Shown piece after piece: positions 29,123 to 39,692 of a stretch of DNA of 64,000 nt; within the stretch, counting starts at the first letter, position 1, and the number at the start of each line of letters is the position of its first letter. Source of the stretch: Trichomonas vaginalis G3 (lineage: Eukaryota > Parabasalia > Trichomonadida > Trichomonadidae). The position numbers and the translations under genes are program-made. The stretch is from contig NC_067206.1 of NCBI RefSeq assembly GCF_026262505.1, positions 1,798,001 to 1,862,000 of the forward strand, read 5' to 3'. The notes beneath the pieces were generated by a model, which ran no database searches, was not told where the DNA came from, and worked only from the letters and a program-made list of their open reading frames with translations.

Positions 29123-29707
29123 TTACTTAACATAACCTCCCGCTACCAGAAGCCTTTGACGCCAACCCATACCAGCTAATGAAGGTTGACTTGGTTTAGT
29201 TTGAAAACTAACCTTTGGTTTTGGTTTATCTTCAGTTTTTGGCTCACCTTCTTCTATCTGTTTTTCGTCACTTTTCGGTTCCTCTGACTTTACCTCACTT
29301 GCAGGTATGGTTGTGTCGTTAGTATCTTCATAAATATCATATGCCATTTGTTTTTGTTTTCCTTTCAACTTTTTGTGTTTGTTGTAAAGTTTAGAATATT
29401 TCGACTCTAAGTCAATGAGATGTTCTATAATGAACTGTTGGTCAGTGAAGAATACCTTCCCATCTGTTGTCTCATAAACTCCTTCAGACTTCAATATTTT
29501 ATTTGTGAGAGTCTGTTTCTTTTTTGAGATACTAGCCGTTCCATTTCTATGAAAAGTGACTTTGTAGTTAGGGTTTGTATTTCCAGACCTGGCACTTTCT
29601 ATTATTGAATTTTTCTCTTCATCTGTAAGTTCTTTGACAGGTTTTGACAATGGTTCTGAACTTTTTGTTTGTGGTGTCAAATCTACCGTTTCAACTTCTT
29701 CCGTCAT
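29123..29707 (-). CDS. Polinton protein, 194 aa, unknown (B)
   Basis: Begins MTEEVETVDLTPQTKSSEPL. Polar N-terminus, then a compact region (YKVTFHRNGTASISKKKQTL, FFTDQQFIIEHLIDLESKYS), a coiled-coil-like Lys-rich helix, an acidic linker and a conserved C-terminus QPSLAGMGWRQRL. The conserved end in both copies suggests a binding peptide, perhaps to capsid (inferred). Confidence 0.7.
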   Translation of the reverse strand: MTEEVETVDLTPQTKSSEPLSKPVKELTDEEKNSIIESARSGNTNPNYKVTFHRNGTASISKKKQTLTNKILKSEGVYETTDGKVFFTDQQFIIEHLIDLESKYSKLYNKHKKLKGKQKQMAYDIYEDTNDTTIPASEVKSEEPKSDEKQIEEGEPKTEDKPKPKVSFQTKPSQPSLAGMGWRQRLLVAGGYVK

Positions 29708-29726
29708 TTCATCTCAGTAAAAAATT

Positions 29727-29882
29727 TTAGTTTGGTTTGTTTTCAACTGGTTGTTTAGGTTTTTTAAGTCGGTCTAAAACTTCCTGAGGTATAGGGAGGA
29801 CTTGACAAACACGTGGTTGTGTAACTACTGGAAGTCGACAAATCCATCTTGAACCCATTTGTCTCAATGCTGTATTGTTCAT
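29727..29882 (-). CDS. Tiny Polinton protein, 51 aa (B)
   Basis: Begins MNNTALRQMGSRWICRLPVV and ends Pro/Lys-rich. Kept in frame in C (61167-61322) with only conservative changes, and preceded by the same CTGAGATGAAAT leader as its neighbours, which supports it as a real gene. No function is recognised. Confidence 0.6.
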   Translation of the reverse strand: MNNTALRQMGSRWICRLPVVTQPRVCQVLPIPQEVLDRLKKPKQPVENKPN

Positions 29883-29901
29883 TTCATCTCAGTAAAAAAA
29901 T

Positions 29902-30303
29902 TTACATTCCCCACGTTTGAGGCGGTTGAGGTTGGTTGTTGTTTACCCACTGTTGTGCATGGTTATATCCTCTGTTAAAGAATCTTTCACCTTGGTCCAT
30001 ATAGTGTCCTGCTTGGTTATAGTAGTCATTTGCTTTGTTATAGTAGTTTCCTGCTTCTCTTCCTACATTGTCCATCCATCCTTGAACTTTTCCTCTTGTT
30101 TCAGGATTTGGAATAAGATTTGCTGCATCTCGTGCTACCTCCCAACCTTTCTGTACAGTTTGTATAATAGGTTGTGCTTTCTCTTTCAGTATACCTAATG
30201 TACTCAAAATCTTCCTTCCAACTCCAAATACACCTCTGGCTATTGTTCCCACTGCGGGCAAAAATCTGGATGCAACTCCTGCTAATGCGCCAAATAAACC
30301 CAT
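29902..30303 (-). CDS. Small virion-like protein, 133 aa (B)
   Basis: The first 40 residues (MGLFGALAGVASRFLPAVGT ... GVGRKILSTLGILK) are Gly/Ala/Leu-rich, amphipathic and perhaps membrane-active. The middle is a helix (VQKGWEVARDAANLIPNPET), the C-terminus Tyr/Asn/Gln-rich (NYYNKANDYYNQAGHY, QPQPPQTWGM). Composition recalls non-enveloped virion internal proteins; inference only. Its start lies 16 bp from the divergent integrase start. Confidence 0.65.
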   Translation of the reverse strand: MGLFGALAGVASRFLPAVGTIARGVFGVGRKILSTLGILKEKAQPIIQTVQKGWEVARDAANLIPNPETRGKVQGWMDNVGREAGNYYNKANDYYNQAGHYMDQGERFFNRGYNHAQQWVNNNQPQPPQTWGM

Positions 30304-30319
30304 TTCTTATAGGGTAAAA
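30304..30319. promoter_or_regulatory. 16-bp divergent promoter between the 133-aa gene and integrase (B)
   Basis: TCTTATAGGGTAAAAA is all that separates the two start codons. The same spacing holds in C (61744-61759). Any promoter elements must lie within the coding sequences or in these 16 bp. Confidence 0.55.
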
Positions 30320-31276
30320 ATGACGAATCCAAACAAGGACCCCTATGTTTCTAAAGCGACAAAGAAAGCACTCATGGTAAAAATCTTTAGTTCAACACCA
30401 AATGCTTGGTTTATGGATATCTTGGAAAACATTCCGAGGTATAGAGAAGATGGACCACCATACTGGCTAATATTTGTTGGTCAAAACACAAGATACTGTG
30501 AAGCCATACCATTACAGTCCAAAAATATTTTAGATGTGAAAAACTGCTTTGACAATATTCGTTGACAAATACCATCCAACAAAACTGACATCTGACTGTG
30601 AAAGTTCTTTCAAATCAGATGTAAAAAACTATCTGCGTTCAAAAAATGTAAACCAATATTTCATTGTCGACCAAAACCATTCTGCTCTTGGTGTCATTGA
30701 CAGTTGTATAAAAATCTTAAGAGACTTAAATCAACCACAAGGTGGTGAGGTAGATGAAATGTCATATGACGACAAGTATAGGCACTTCTCCATGGCAAAG
30801 ATGAGACAAGTTTTAAATATTTACAATAGCCGTAAACAAAAAGGTTTGGGAAACCATTCCCCTGAAGAAATGAAAAACAACCCTGACTTAGAGAAAGACT
30901 ATATATTTAATAGTTTAGTCAAAAGAGAAAACAAGAAAGAATGCCAGGCTTCAAACTTAAGAAAGGCGACAAAGTAAAAATAGAAATACCTAAACGCGAC
31001 CCATATGAAAATACTATTGACTATGACAACAATGGGAACCCTACAGGTACTCACATTCGTGTTCGTAAAAATAGAAGAAAGTATACAAGAGAATATTATG
31101 AAGTTTTAGGCAAACATGGCAAAATGTACAGACTGCAAGCAGAAGATAAAACTACTATTGTCAGACCTCGTTTCAAACTTGTCAAAGTTCAAGGTGGTAT
31201 ACTTTCAAAGACAGTTCCTAACAAATATAAGACAACTCCTGACGAATATGCTAAAGAAGTTGAAAATGACGACTAA
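30320..31276 (+). pseudogene. Polinton integrase (broken), B
   Basis: It begins MTNPNKDPYVSKATKKALMV and carries the same core and C-terminal SH3-like part as the 319-aa intact copy in C. It overlaps the antisense fibre gene by 4 bp at the stop codons. It is interrupted. Confidence 0.9.
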
Positions 31277-32688
31277 GCATTTCTATACCATGCGTAAACT
31301 GTCATGTAAGGTGGCATGTAGTCTTTACTTTGTCCCGTTGTTTGCGTATATCCTGAAACGCGATGTGTATGGTTTCCTCTCTCCCTGTTACTCCAGTAAC
31401 AATCTATAGCAAACTTAACGTTGTCTTTAACATCATATCCTTTACCTTTTATCATTGCTGACCAATCCCAATATCTATGCTTATGCCAACCTGCTTGAGA
31501 TGTACTTAAATCTATGTAGTGACTGTGTGCAGGTAAATTTTCACCTGAAATCGTTTTACTTCCACCTGTTTCCTTTGAAGAGTTTGCACAATACAAAAAC
31601 CTGTCGACTATTTGAGTCCAAGTTCCAAAACCAAGTACTACTTCTGGTCTGGTAGAGTTCATTGACGTATAAATAGAACCTATAGGATATAGTGTTTGAA
31701 GTATTTCTGTCTTTAACGTTTGAAGCTCTGTTTTGTCAGCTTTTTTATCTAACTCATCGTTAACATATGTTTTGTCAGCTTTCTTATCTAACTCATCGTT
31801 AACATATGTTTTGTCAGCTTTGTTGTCATATAATCTTGAGCAGTGAATTTAACTTTGTTTTCATCCTCCATGACAAAAACATTTCTACATCTAGTGTATT
31901 TCATCGTCGTTATGTCTTCATCCGATGTTAAACCTTGTGGAAAGTTAGGAGGTTTCCAATACAATGCATCCCCACCAGTTCCATCAGGTTCTTCAACCGT
32001 TCCTGCAATATTTTCTATACCAACAGTTGCGAAGAAATCGTGTGTATGTCCAACGTCACTTTTCCTGTTTAAGGTTTCTTGTAAGTTTGTAATATTTGCA
32101 ATGGTATGTGTATGTCCAACGTCACTTTTCCTGTTTAAGGTTTCTTGTAAGTTTGTAATATTTGCAATGGTATGTGTATGTCCAACGTCACTTTTCCTGT
32201 TTAAGGTTTCTTGTAAGTTTGTAATATTTGCAATGGTATGTATATGAGTCTTTTTAGAATATTCGTTTTCAGCTCTTGTCACTTCACTTGACATTTTATT
32301 GTCAACATATGTTTTGTCCGCTAGTTCAGGATGAGTATGTTTCTTTCGTTGCATATGTTGCATCTGCTCTGTCATGTTCTTCTTGAACTTTTTCAATGAC
32401 ATACTCTTTGTCAGCTTTGTTGTCAACATCTGCTTTCAAAAGAAGTTCATCTATAGGTTTCTCGTTTAAAGTTCCTTTTGTTGGATTTATACAAACAGTA
32501 TGGTTCTTATTGTCTTGAAATAGAAACTCATCTGTCATTGGGTTTAATGTCAGTTTTAAGTTTCCTTCTTTCAATGACTCAGATATCTTAGAATAGTTTG
32601 AAAAGTTTGTTGTGTTCTTATTTAGAGCTTGCAAAATGAGTTGTCGGTTGTGTTTTATTTCTCTCATAGACGCTGTTTCTTTCGACAT
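31273..32688 (-). pseudogene. Phage tail-collar-type fibre protein (broken), B
   Basis: N-terminal MSKETASMREIKHNRQLILQ, a KADKEYV heptad shaft, then three tandem 22-residue repeats HTIANITNLQETLNRKSDVG, then the collar domain (YPIGSIYTSMNSTRPEVVLG, FGTWTQIVDRFLYC) and the tip domain shared with A. The tip differs from that of C. It is interrupted. Confidence 0.85.
32051..32246 (-). repeat. Three 66-bp tandem repeats in the fibre gene (B)
   Basis: Each unit encodes 22 residues (HTIANITNLQETLNRKSDVG plus GH... to the next). B has three, C has two (63408-63540), A2 one. Copy number change would alter shaft length in steps. Confidence 0.85.
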
Positions 32689-32706
32689 TTTTATTCTAGA
32701 TAAAAT

Positions 32707-33554
32707 ATGCTTTCAATAGAAAAAGAAAATTCAAGAGTTGCTACAACTAAACCATTAGATGAACTTTTTACGAATGTTGGTCAAAAGTTTGAGACAGAGA
32801 CCGTAAAGCATGAAGGCTATCGTTTGACTACCCATTGAGATGGCTAAGAGACCCATCCGTCACAAAAGCTATTGGCTTTCGTAGAATGAAGTTCATTTCA
32901 GAAGCCATACATGGTTTTCCCATTTACGGTCGCTTTTGAAGTTCGATACTATAACAAAGAAAAACGTACGTATGAGAAATTTGAACAGGGAAAACTTTTA
33001 CAAGTGAATTTGCTTGTAAACTTAGAAACAACTCTTCAAGCTTTTCAAGAAAAAATAAACGATATCTATCTCGAATATGCAAAACAGTACAACATTGACG
33101 AAGGAGAGTACCATCTCGATATTATATATGACAGGAAAAATGCAACTGTTAAAATCAATAAAATAGAAGACCTTGGAGAAAACGTTTATATTTCTACAAA
33201 ATATAACAATTGGCATGGCATAGATTTTTGAGGATGTAAATCAGCCTGCATGGTATCCAGTACACCCGGACTATTATGAAGTCGAAAACCCTAATGGAAC
33301 ATATGAAAATGTTTTCGACTCAGATGCTATTATAGTTCATGCTTCATTTTCTGGTGCACAAAACTCTTTTTTATGCTTGGCAAATGACTTTTACGAAAAA
33401 ACCTACAAAGCTATATGAACCGCCGAGTGGAAGTATTTCAGACTTTCAAGTATGGTTTACTACAGATGGAAGAAAGAGAATAATTCCATTATACCACGCG
33501 TTTTACTTAGAACTTAGTTTCATATACAACTACTATCGAACGGTAAAAATATAA
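32707..33554 (+). pseudogene. Conserved Polinton protein, paralogue of 27590-28450 (broken), B
   Basis: Matches the copy in A at 2301. About 280 residues ending YNYYRTVKI. Head to head with the fibre gene, with 18 bp between the starts. It is interrupted. Confidence 0.72.
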
Positions 33555-33556
33555 TT

Positions 33557-33799
33557 TTAATACGGTTGAGGTGTTGGATTTGGTTGCCAACTAGACTGTG
33601 GTGCAGGTTCAGGCTGTTGTATAACAGGAGCTTGTTCTTCTGGTTCAGGGTCTTTAGGTATAATACCAACGAACTGACCTACTCTTTTACCAATATTTTT
33701 GACTCCGTTCCAAATTCCTCTTCCTACGGTTTTTATTCCATTCCATATACCTCTTCCAACATTTCGAAAGAAGTTTCCAATACTACTGAAGAAACCCAT
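33557..33799 (-). CDS. Small basic amphipathic protein, 80 aa (B)
   Basis: Open frame, nearly identical to 3152-3394 with a single Ser/Thr-type difference in the second GRGIWNG repeat region. It ends 3 bp from the convergent + strand gene. Confidence 0.75.
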   Translation of the reverse strand: MGFFSSIGNFFRNVGRGIWNGIKTVGRGIWNGVKNIGKRVGQFVGIIPKDPEPEEQAPVIQQPEPAPQSSWQPNPTPQPY

Positions 33800-33817
33800 T
33801 TTACTATATGTAAAAAT

Positions 33818-34180
33818 CTAATGTCCGCCTAGTCTCTTACGTTTCCTGTTGAGTTCCATAGCATTTTTTAACTGGAGCTCATACATTCTATTTCTCCTCT
33901 GGTAGAAAACATACTCTGGGTCAACTCCTGTGTTCGCGTCATCTGCATAGAGTTGTTTATATCCCACTTCGGGGTTTGTATAAAACTCTTTCCATCTCAT
34001 ATTTGCATACCATGGTGGCAAACCTAACGCAGCGTCATTTGACATGGCAGTTTGCATTTGTACATCTGTTGGCACTTGACCATAGTTTGCCATTGCAGTT
34101 TGTATTCTAACTTCATTTGGAATATTCTCTGGGTTTGGTTGTCCAGGTTGCTGTGCATTCGCTAAGTTCTGTGCGTCCAT
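33818..34180 (-). CDS. Small Polinton protein, 120 aa (B)
   Basis: Residue-for-residue match to 3413-3775. The nucleotide differences seen are silent, which suggests selection on the protein or very recent common origin. Confidence 0.75.
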   Translation of the reverse strand: MDAQNLANAQQPGQPNPENIPNEVRIQTAMANYGQVPTDVQMQTAMSNDAALGLPPWYANMRWKEFYTNPEVGYKQLYADDANTGVDPEYVFYQRRNRMYELQLKNAMELNRKRKRLGGH

Positions 34181-34203
34181 TTAATATTAGATAAAAATAT
34201 CTC

Positions 34204-34335
34204 TTACGAGTACATATACTGAACATTTGCAGGCATTGGTTCATCTTCATATTCTCTATATCTTTCTGCCACGTCAAATAAGTAAATGACACAATGGAAA
34301 AAACCTAAAACAAGTAGTCCTATTTCAAACCACAT
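34204..34335 (-). CDS. Tiny membrane protein, 43 aa (B)
   Basis: Same frame, length and hydrophobic N-terminus as 3799-3930; it overlaps the methyltransferase gene by 16 bp in the same way. Confidence 0.65.
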   Translation of the reverse strand: MWFEIGLLVLGFFHCVIYLFDVAERYREYEDEPMPANVQYMYS

Positions 34336-35137
34336 TTACTTACTAGTAAAATTTCTTTGTTATGACACTTTCTCCAGTTTATAGGACCTCTCTCATATTC
34401 TATCTTATCGTATCTAAACTCATAGTCATGTATGTCCTCTAACCATCTCATGACACTTTCCAAACCACTTTTATCGGATGTAAAGTAAAAGCATGGATGG
34501 TTATGTAAAACGTCTAAAGTTTCTAAAGAGTCTCTCAAAGTCCAGTCTACTTGGTATTGAAAATCCCATGTGTTAAAGAACGGCGGGTCCACTATAAAGA
34601 AAACATTTTCCTTGTCTTTATATTTTTCATACAACTCTGTCCAATGACATCTCACAAACTCTATACCCTCAATATATTTTTCTATGTCCTCTTTGAAAAC
34701 ATTTGTATAGTTAAGATATAAAACTTTTGACATAAGTGTTTCAATGTCATGAACTCTTATAGCACCACTATATAATAGTCTAGCAGATATACTATCCCAG
34801 TCAATATACTCTGCCTTTTTCAAAACCTCTCTGACAGTATTTTTCTTATCTAATGGTATACGTTCCATCTTACCTATAGGTATCTTTTCTTTCAACTCAC
34901 TCAAATATTGTTTGTGTCTGGTATATGTTTGAGACGGTTCATATAGTTGTCGAAGTCATTGCATATAATCTTTGAGTCAGGGAATATTGTATGGCACAAA
35001 TGAGATATATAGAAACTTCCACCGAACAAGTCTACAAATGTTAGACCATTCGGTAGTTTCTTAAGTTCTCTCAATAGAATATCTTTACATCTACTCTTAT
35101 TTCCAAAGAAGGGTAACGGTGGTTTTGTAAAATTCAT
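34320..35137 (-). pseudogene. DNA adenine N6-methyltransferase, D12/Dam class (broken), B
   Basis: Carries PPLPFFGNKSR, FVDLFGGSFYIS and FFIVDPPFFN as in A. It is interrupted. It is the last gene before the right TIR. Confidence 0.9.
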
Positions 35138-35178
35138 TTTATATATAATAAAAATGTTTTTTCCCTGAAAAGTGACAG

Positions 35179-36021
35179 AAAAGCGGTTTTTGACAGATGT
35201 TTTATTGTGACTTCTTCGTAAAGACTTTGTTGAGATTTCTTCGTAAATGAGTGTAAATGACCCAAAAATATATTTTAGGGTAGAAGGTTAGATATAACCT
35301 CTTTTCTAACCTCTTTTCTACCCTCTTGAATTTTCATGAATTTCTTCGTAAAGACTTTGTTAAGACTTCTTCATCTAATTTCTCATGAACTTTCTTGTCT
35401 ATGTTTTGTTGAGATTTCATCGAAAGACTTTGTTGAGATTTCTTCGTAAATGACCCTAGTAGTATATTTTTGGTGTAAATTTCATGAAAATTCAAGAGGG
35501 TAGAAAAGAGGTTAGAAAAGAGGTTATATCTAACCTTCTACCCTAAACATTATTTTTGTCTGATTTTACGAAGAAGTCTTGACAAAACATTTACGAAGAA
35601 GTCTTGACAAAACATTTACGAAGAAGTCTTGACAAAACATTTACGAAGAAGTCTTGACAAAACATTTACGAAGAAATCTTGACAAATTCAAGAGGGTAGA
35701 AAAGAGGTTAGAAAAGAGGTTATATCTAACCTTCTACCCTAAACATTATTTTTGTCTGATTTTACGATGAAGTTTTGACAAAGTCTTTACGATGAAGTTT
35801 TGACAAAGTCTTTACGATGAAATCTTGACAAAGTCTTTACGATGAAATCTTGACAAAGTCTTTACGATGAAATCTTGACAAAGTCTTTACGATGAAATCT
35901 TGACAAAACATGAAAACATATATAATTTGTGAAAAGCTCCTGGAAGACCCGTATATAAGAACTTCATTTATACTAAACATCTTCAGGGCTAGAAGGCACG
36001 AAGTGCCTGGAAGCCCCACTA

Positions 36022-36023
<2 letters not shown>
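35179..36023 (-). repeat. Right TIR of Polinton B
   Basis: Inverted, near-identical copy of 12174-13025. It starts with AAAAGCGGTTTTTGACAGAT next to the methyltransferase and ends CACTACC followed by a 34-base T run. Confidence 0.92.
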
Positions 36024-36057
<34 letters not shown>

Positions 36058-36061
<4 letters not shown>

Positions 36062-36968
36062 ATATTCTAAATTACCCTATATTTCCGATTCTAGGTTAGA
36101 TATTAAGTTTTTTAGATTAATATTTTAACATTTTGATAAAACAAGCATTTGTTCCATTTTAAGAATCGCCATTGAACTCTAGTTTGACTAACATGATGTT
36201 GTATGATCAAATAAATTCTAACTTCATGAGATAAATTTTGAAATTAGAAAATGCGATATCTGACTCAAATATTTATCTGAACACATTTAACATTCAATGA
36301 TAAACTAAAGTACTATACAGCAGATTCGATTTGGCTTATATTTTATATAATCAACAAATAATCCTATAAATTGTGCTATTCACGTTGCTCAAAGATGTAT
36401 TGAACATTCCCTACTTGTGTATTGATAAAATTAGATATAGATTCTAATGTAAATCGATATTTTGAAAATTCATATATATTTTGTCTTGGTTTGGCATTTG
36501 ATCGTGTTGAAACCGGAATTGCAATATATATCATCTAAATATATAACTATCAAAATATGAGCTATAGATTTTAAATTATTCTCCTGAATATGAGTGACTA
36601 ACATAATTATATTGAATTGAGTAGTAAGAATCATAAATATTAGAATCTGACGATAATTTATTATAACTTTATATAGGAACAAGATTATAAATGATGATGA
36701 AAATAAAGATTAAATTTAAATCTGAAATTTGAAAACATTAAGTGTATATGATAGCATTACAAAATTAAATTTTATGTGGAAGAAAATAGAGGAATTAGAA
36801 GTATTATGAGAAAATAATAAGAATAAAAACAAGATTCTATTAAATGAGTTAATTTATAGAAAGGAATAACAGTGTGAATGTAGTAAATGAATGTTTTCAT
36901 GTATGTATTATTGAAATCTTAAGTTTTGTTAAGAAAGATAATAAGGGAATCAAATTTTGTATTAGGAA
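36058..36968. other. Host intergenic, no gene seen
   Basis: About 900 bp, strongly AT-rich, with stops in all frames apart from short chance ORFs. No RNA gene or repeat recognised. Confidence 0.6.
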
Positions 36969-37376
36969 GTTTGACCGACAAGAGTGTATTGTGCACTCTT
37001 GTCGGTCTGCATGTCTCATTCCGGGAGACATTGTCACTGCATGTCTCCCAGAATGAGACACTCTTCCGCATTCATAACTTGAATGCGGAAGTTTGACCGA
37101 CAAACGTGTATGGTGCACTCTTGTCGGTCTGCATGTCTCATTCCGGGAGACATTGTCACTGCATGTCTCCCAGAATGAGACAATCTTCTGCAATCAGAAT
37201 GTGGTTGCAAAACTTTGACCGACAGAGTGTATTGTGCACTCTTGTCGGTCTGCATGTCTCATTCCGGAGACATTGTCACTGCATGTCTCCCAGAATGAGA
37301 CACTCTTCCGCATTCATAACTTGAATGCGGAAGTTTGACCGACAAGAGTGCACAATACACTCTTGTCAATCTAAAT
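36969..37376. repeat. Hairpin satellite, about 3.4 units of 120 bp
   Basis: Units begin near 36969, 37091, 37213 and 37333 (partial). Each unit is built of three inverted repeats: GACCGACAAGAGTG with CACTCTTGTCGGTC, GTCTCATTCCGGGAGACA with TGTCTCCCAGAATGAGAC, and TTCCGCATTC with GAATGCGGAA. It is much richer in GC than the flanks. Confidence 0.9.
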
Positions 37377-39692
37377 GTATCTTACAATCAAAGACACTTT
37401 CATACAATCTTTTCGAAGTTAAAAAAAAAATTTAATTATTTCTTTCTTTTGTTTATTAAATCGCCTTACTCACGTACTAATCTCTTTTAGAGACTCTATC
37501 GAGCTATCCCCACATATAAACCTGTGACAATAATACATATTTACTCTCTTCATATTCTGATCTCATGACACATTATCGCAAAAACTATAATTATACAACA
37601 CATCTCATAAAGTCTCATTTTAGCCCTATCTAAGCGTTCAAAACCTATTTTCCACACGTAATCTGATTCTTCTGGCTCCGCTGATTCGATTTCTGCTGTC
37701 AGATCGTGCAATGTATTATATTTGATAGTATTGTATTAACCACGTTTTGACAATCCAGAACAGATATTGATAGTAATTTATTCAAAAATTCATAGATACT
37801 AACTCTATTTACTTTGGAATAGTTAAATTGTTATATTTTTTTCTCAAGAATAAGATTGGACACAATTGATAATGTAGCATTTTGGCTGCAGTTAAGAAAA
37901 AACGATATTATAATAATTAATTAAAAAATTCTGACTGATGAAATTTTGAGGAATAAAAACAAGGTTAGTATGTTGAAATATTATATCCAAAATAATGATA
38001 CAATAGCCAAAAAACAGATAGACACTTAATCAGTCCGGGTACACTGAGTATAGAAATTAAGCCAAATTTCTTATCAATTTTCAAATTCTATATATTCAAA
38101 AAGAAATCAATGTTTAATAATGAACATCAGGAAATGATAATAAAACATTATATTAAACAAATGTATTAAGTGAAATCATTGAAAAATGTATTTGAACGCC
38201 TTCACAAAATAATTCTCTTTCACAAAAGGATACATTGGTGAATAACTAATAATAGAATTCATTTGTAATTGTCACTTTTCCAATTGAAATCATAATTTTT
38301 TATAACTCCGAAGTTCGTCTTAAAATTCTAATTTTATGTTGCAAGCAGAGTACATATAAAATCAAATTAAGGATGTCAATTTGGAAGAAAAGTGAGAAAA
38401 TTCCTAAAATGCTAAAAATGAATTTCCAAACGTATTTTTTTATCTCATTTTTTTGATTTTGAAAAAAATTTGGAGAGAAGATCTCTTCGTTTTTGAATTT
38501 TATCACGATGGTTTTAAAGTATATTAGACACATGTATTGGTATTACTATTTTTGTATATTTTGAGAGAAAATCCCCAAAAAGTAAGAAAATCTAAGACGG
38601 TTTGAGAAAATATATAAACTATTGAAAATTTGAATTAAACTTCTAATTTGGAAAGAAGAAAATTCAAAAATCAAGATTTAGACTCAGCATCAAATGGAGA
38701 ACAAAATGTTTCTTCATATGAAGGAAAAAAATTTTCTTGTGAAGAAATAGAGTTTTTAAAATTTTATTGTATGTAATGAAATAAACAAATATTAAAATTA
38801 TTTTTTGATAACAAGAAAATTCCCAACAGAAAATATTTGAGACAAAGAAAAAAAGAAAATTGAAAAATATTACTCTTCTTTATATTTCATGAGATTTTAA
38901 ATTTATTCTCATAAAATTGACAATTTTATACTTTTAGATGAAAATAAGTGATTTTGCTTGAAATAAAAGTTATTGTTTGCTTACAGCTATCAAATAGATT
39001 TTTGCTATTTTGATTAAAATTTGTTAATCAAATTAATAAATTTTTTCTAAATATCTTAAATATCTGGATCACTCACTGATACAATGAATTGAACGATAAA
39101 AAATAATACAAACTCAAATAAGTTTCCTGTTTTTCAACTAAAAAAAATTATGCAAATTAAATTAAATTAAATTGTTTATTCAAATATAAAACAAAGATGA
39201 AGTAATTACAGTTATCATAAACTTTATGAATAACTCTGTAATTGGTTCAGATTTTCGTAAAAATATTTTTATTAATATCGATAAGAATACGTTTACCTAC
39301 TATCACAACATATCGATAAACAAGAGTAGAGTGATTTTTATCATCGAAACTTTTTAAAAGCTGTAAGCTGGAAGTAATAATCTTGTTTTTTCTGAGTTAG
39401 TTGTAGAACTATTGATGCCCGAGTTATCATTGTGATGCAGAAGGATATCAATGTACTGACTGAAGGATATGAATTGAATTGAATTTTATTGAATTTCAAT
39501 TTGATCAAAATTTGTTGAAATGATATGAATGTGTCAACATCTGTATCACTCTCTTTCACTCCTTCCCTATTCTTTCGAGAACGAAGCTAGCTCAGCTTTC
39601 GCTGAGCGAATTGACACTTTTGATGCCCTAAACGTACATATTCTCAAATTTATCGAAAAAATTATACCACCCAAACTAGTATATTTGTAATA
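37377..39692. other. Host intergenic, about 2.3 kb, no gene seen
   Basis: AT-rich throughout. A small GC-rich hairpin GCTCAGC-TTTC-GCTGAGC lies at 39590-39607, followed by GACACTTTTGATG, a near match to the tip of the MITE starting at 39693. A short AAATT microsatellite lies near 39157-39172. No supported ORF. Confidence 0.55.

Larger units (their letters stand above)
12174..36023 (+). mobile_element. Polinton/Maverick B, complete end to end (about 23.85 kb)
   Basis: It is bounded by inverted copies of GGTAGTGGGGCTTCCAGGCA, each with an outer A/T run (12147-12173 and 36024-36057). It holds capsid, SF3 helicase, packaging ATPase, integrase, collar fibre, MSV199/KilA-N accessory genes, an HNH gene and a Dam-type methyltransferase; no PolB is seen. 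The ends look whole, but the coding part is broken in roughly 25 places, so it is a fossil or a copy read with sequence errors. Near identity with C and A over most genes implies a recent age. No clear target-site duplication can be read because of the homopolymer runs. Confidence 0.95.

Noticed and set aside
37034-37324. ORFs of 60-98 aa across the hairpin satellite
   Set aside because: They follow the repeat and appear on both strands; no sign of coding constraint.
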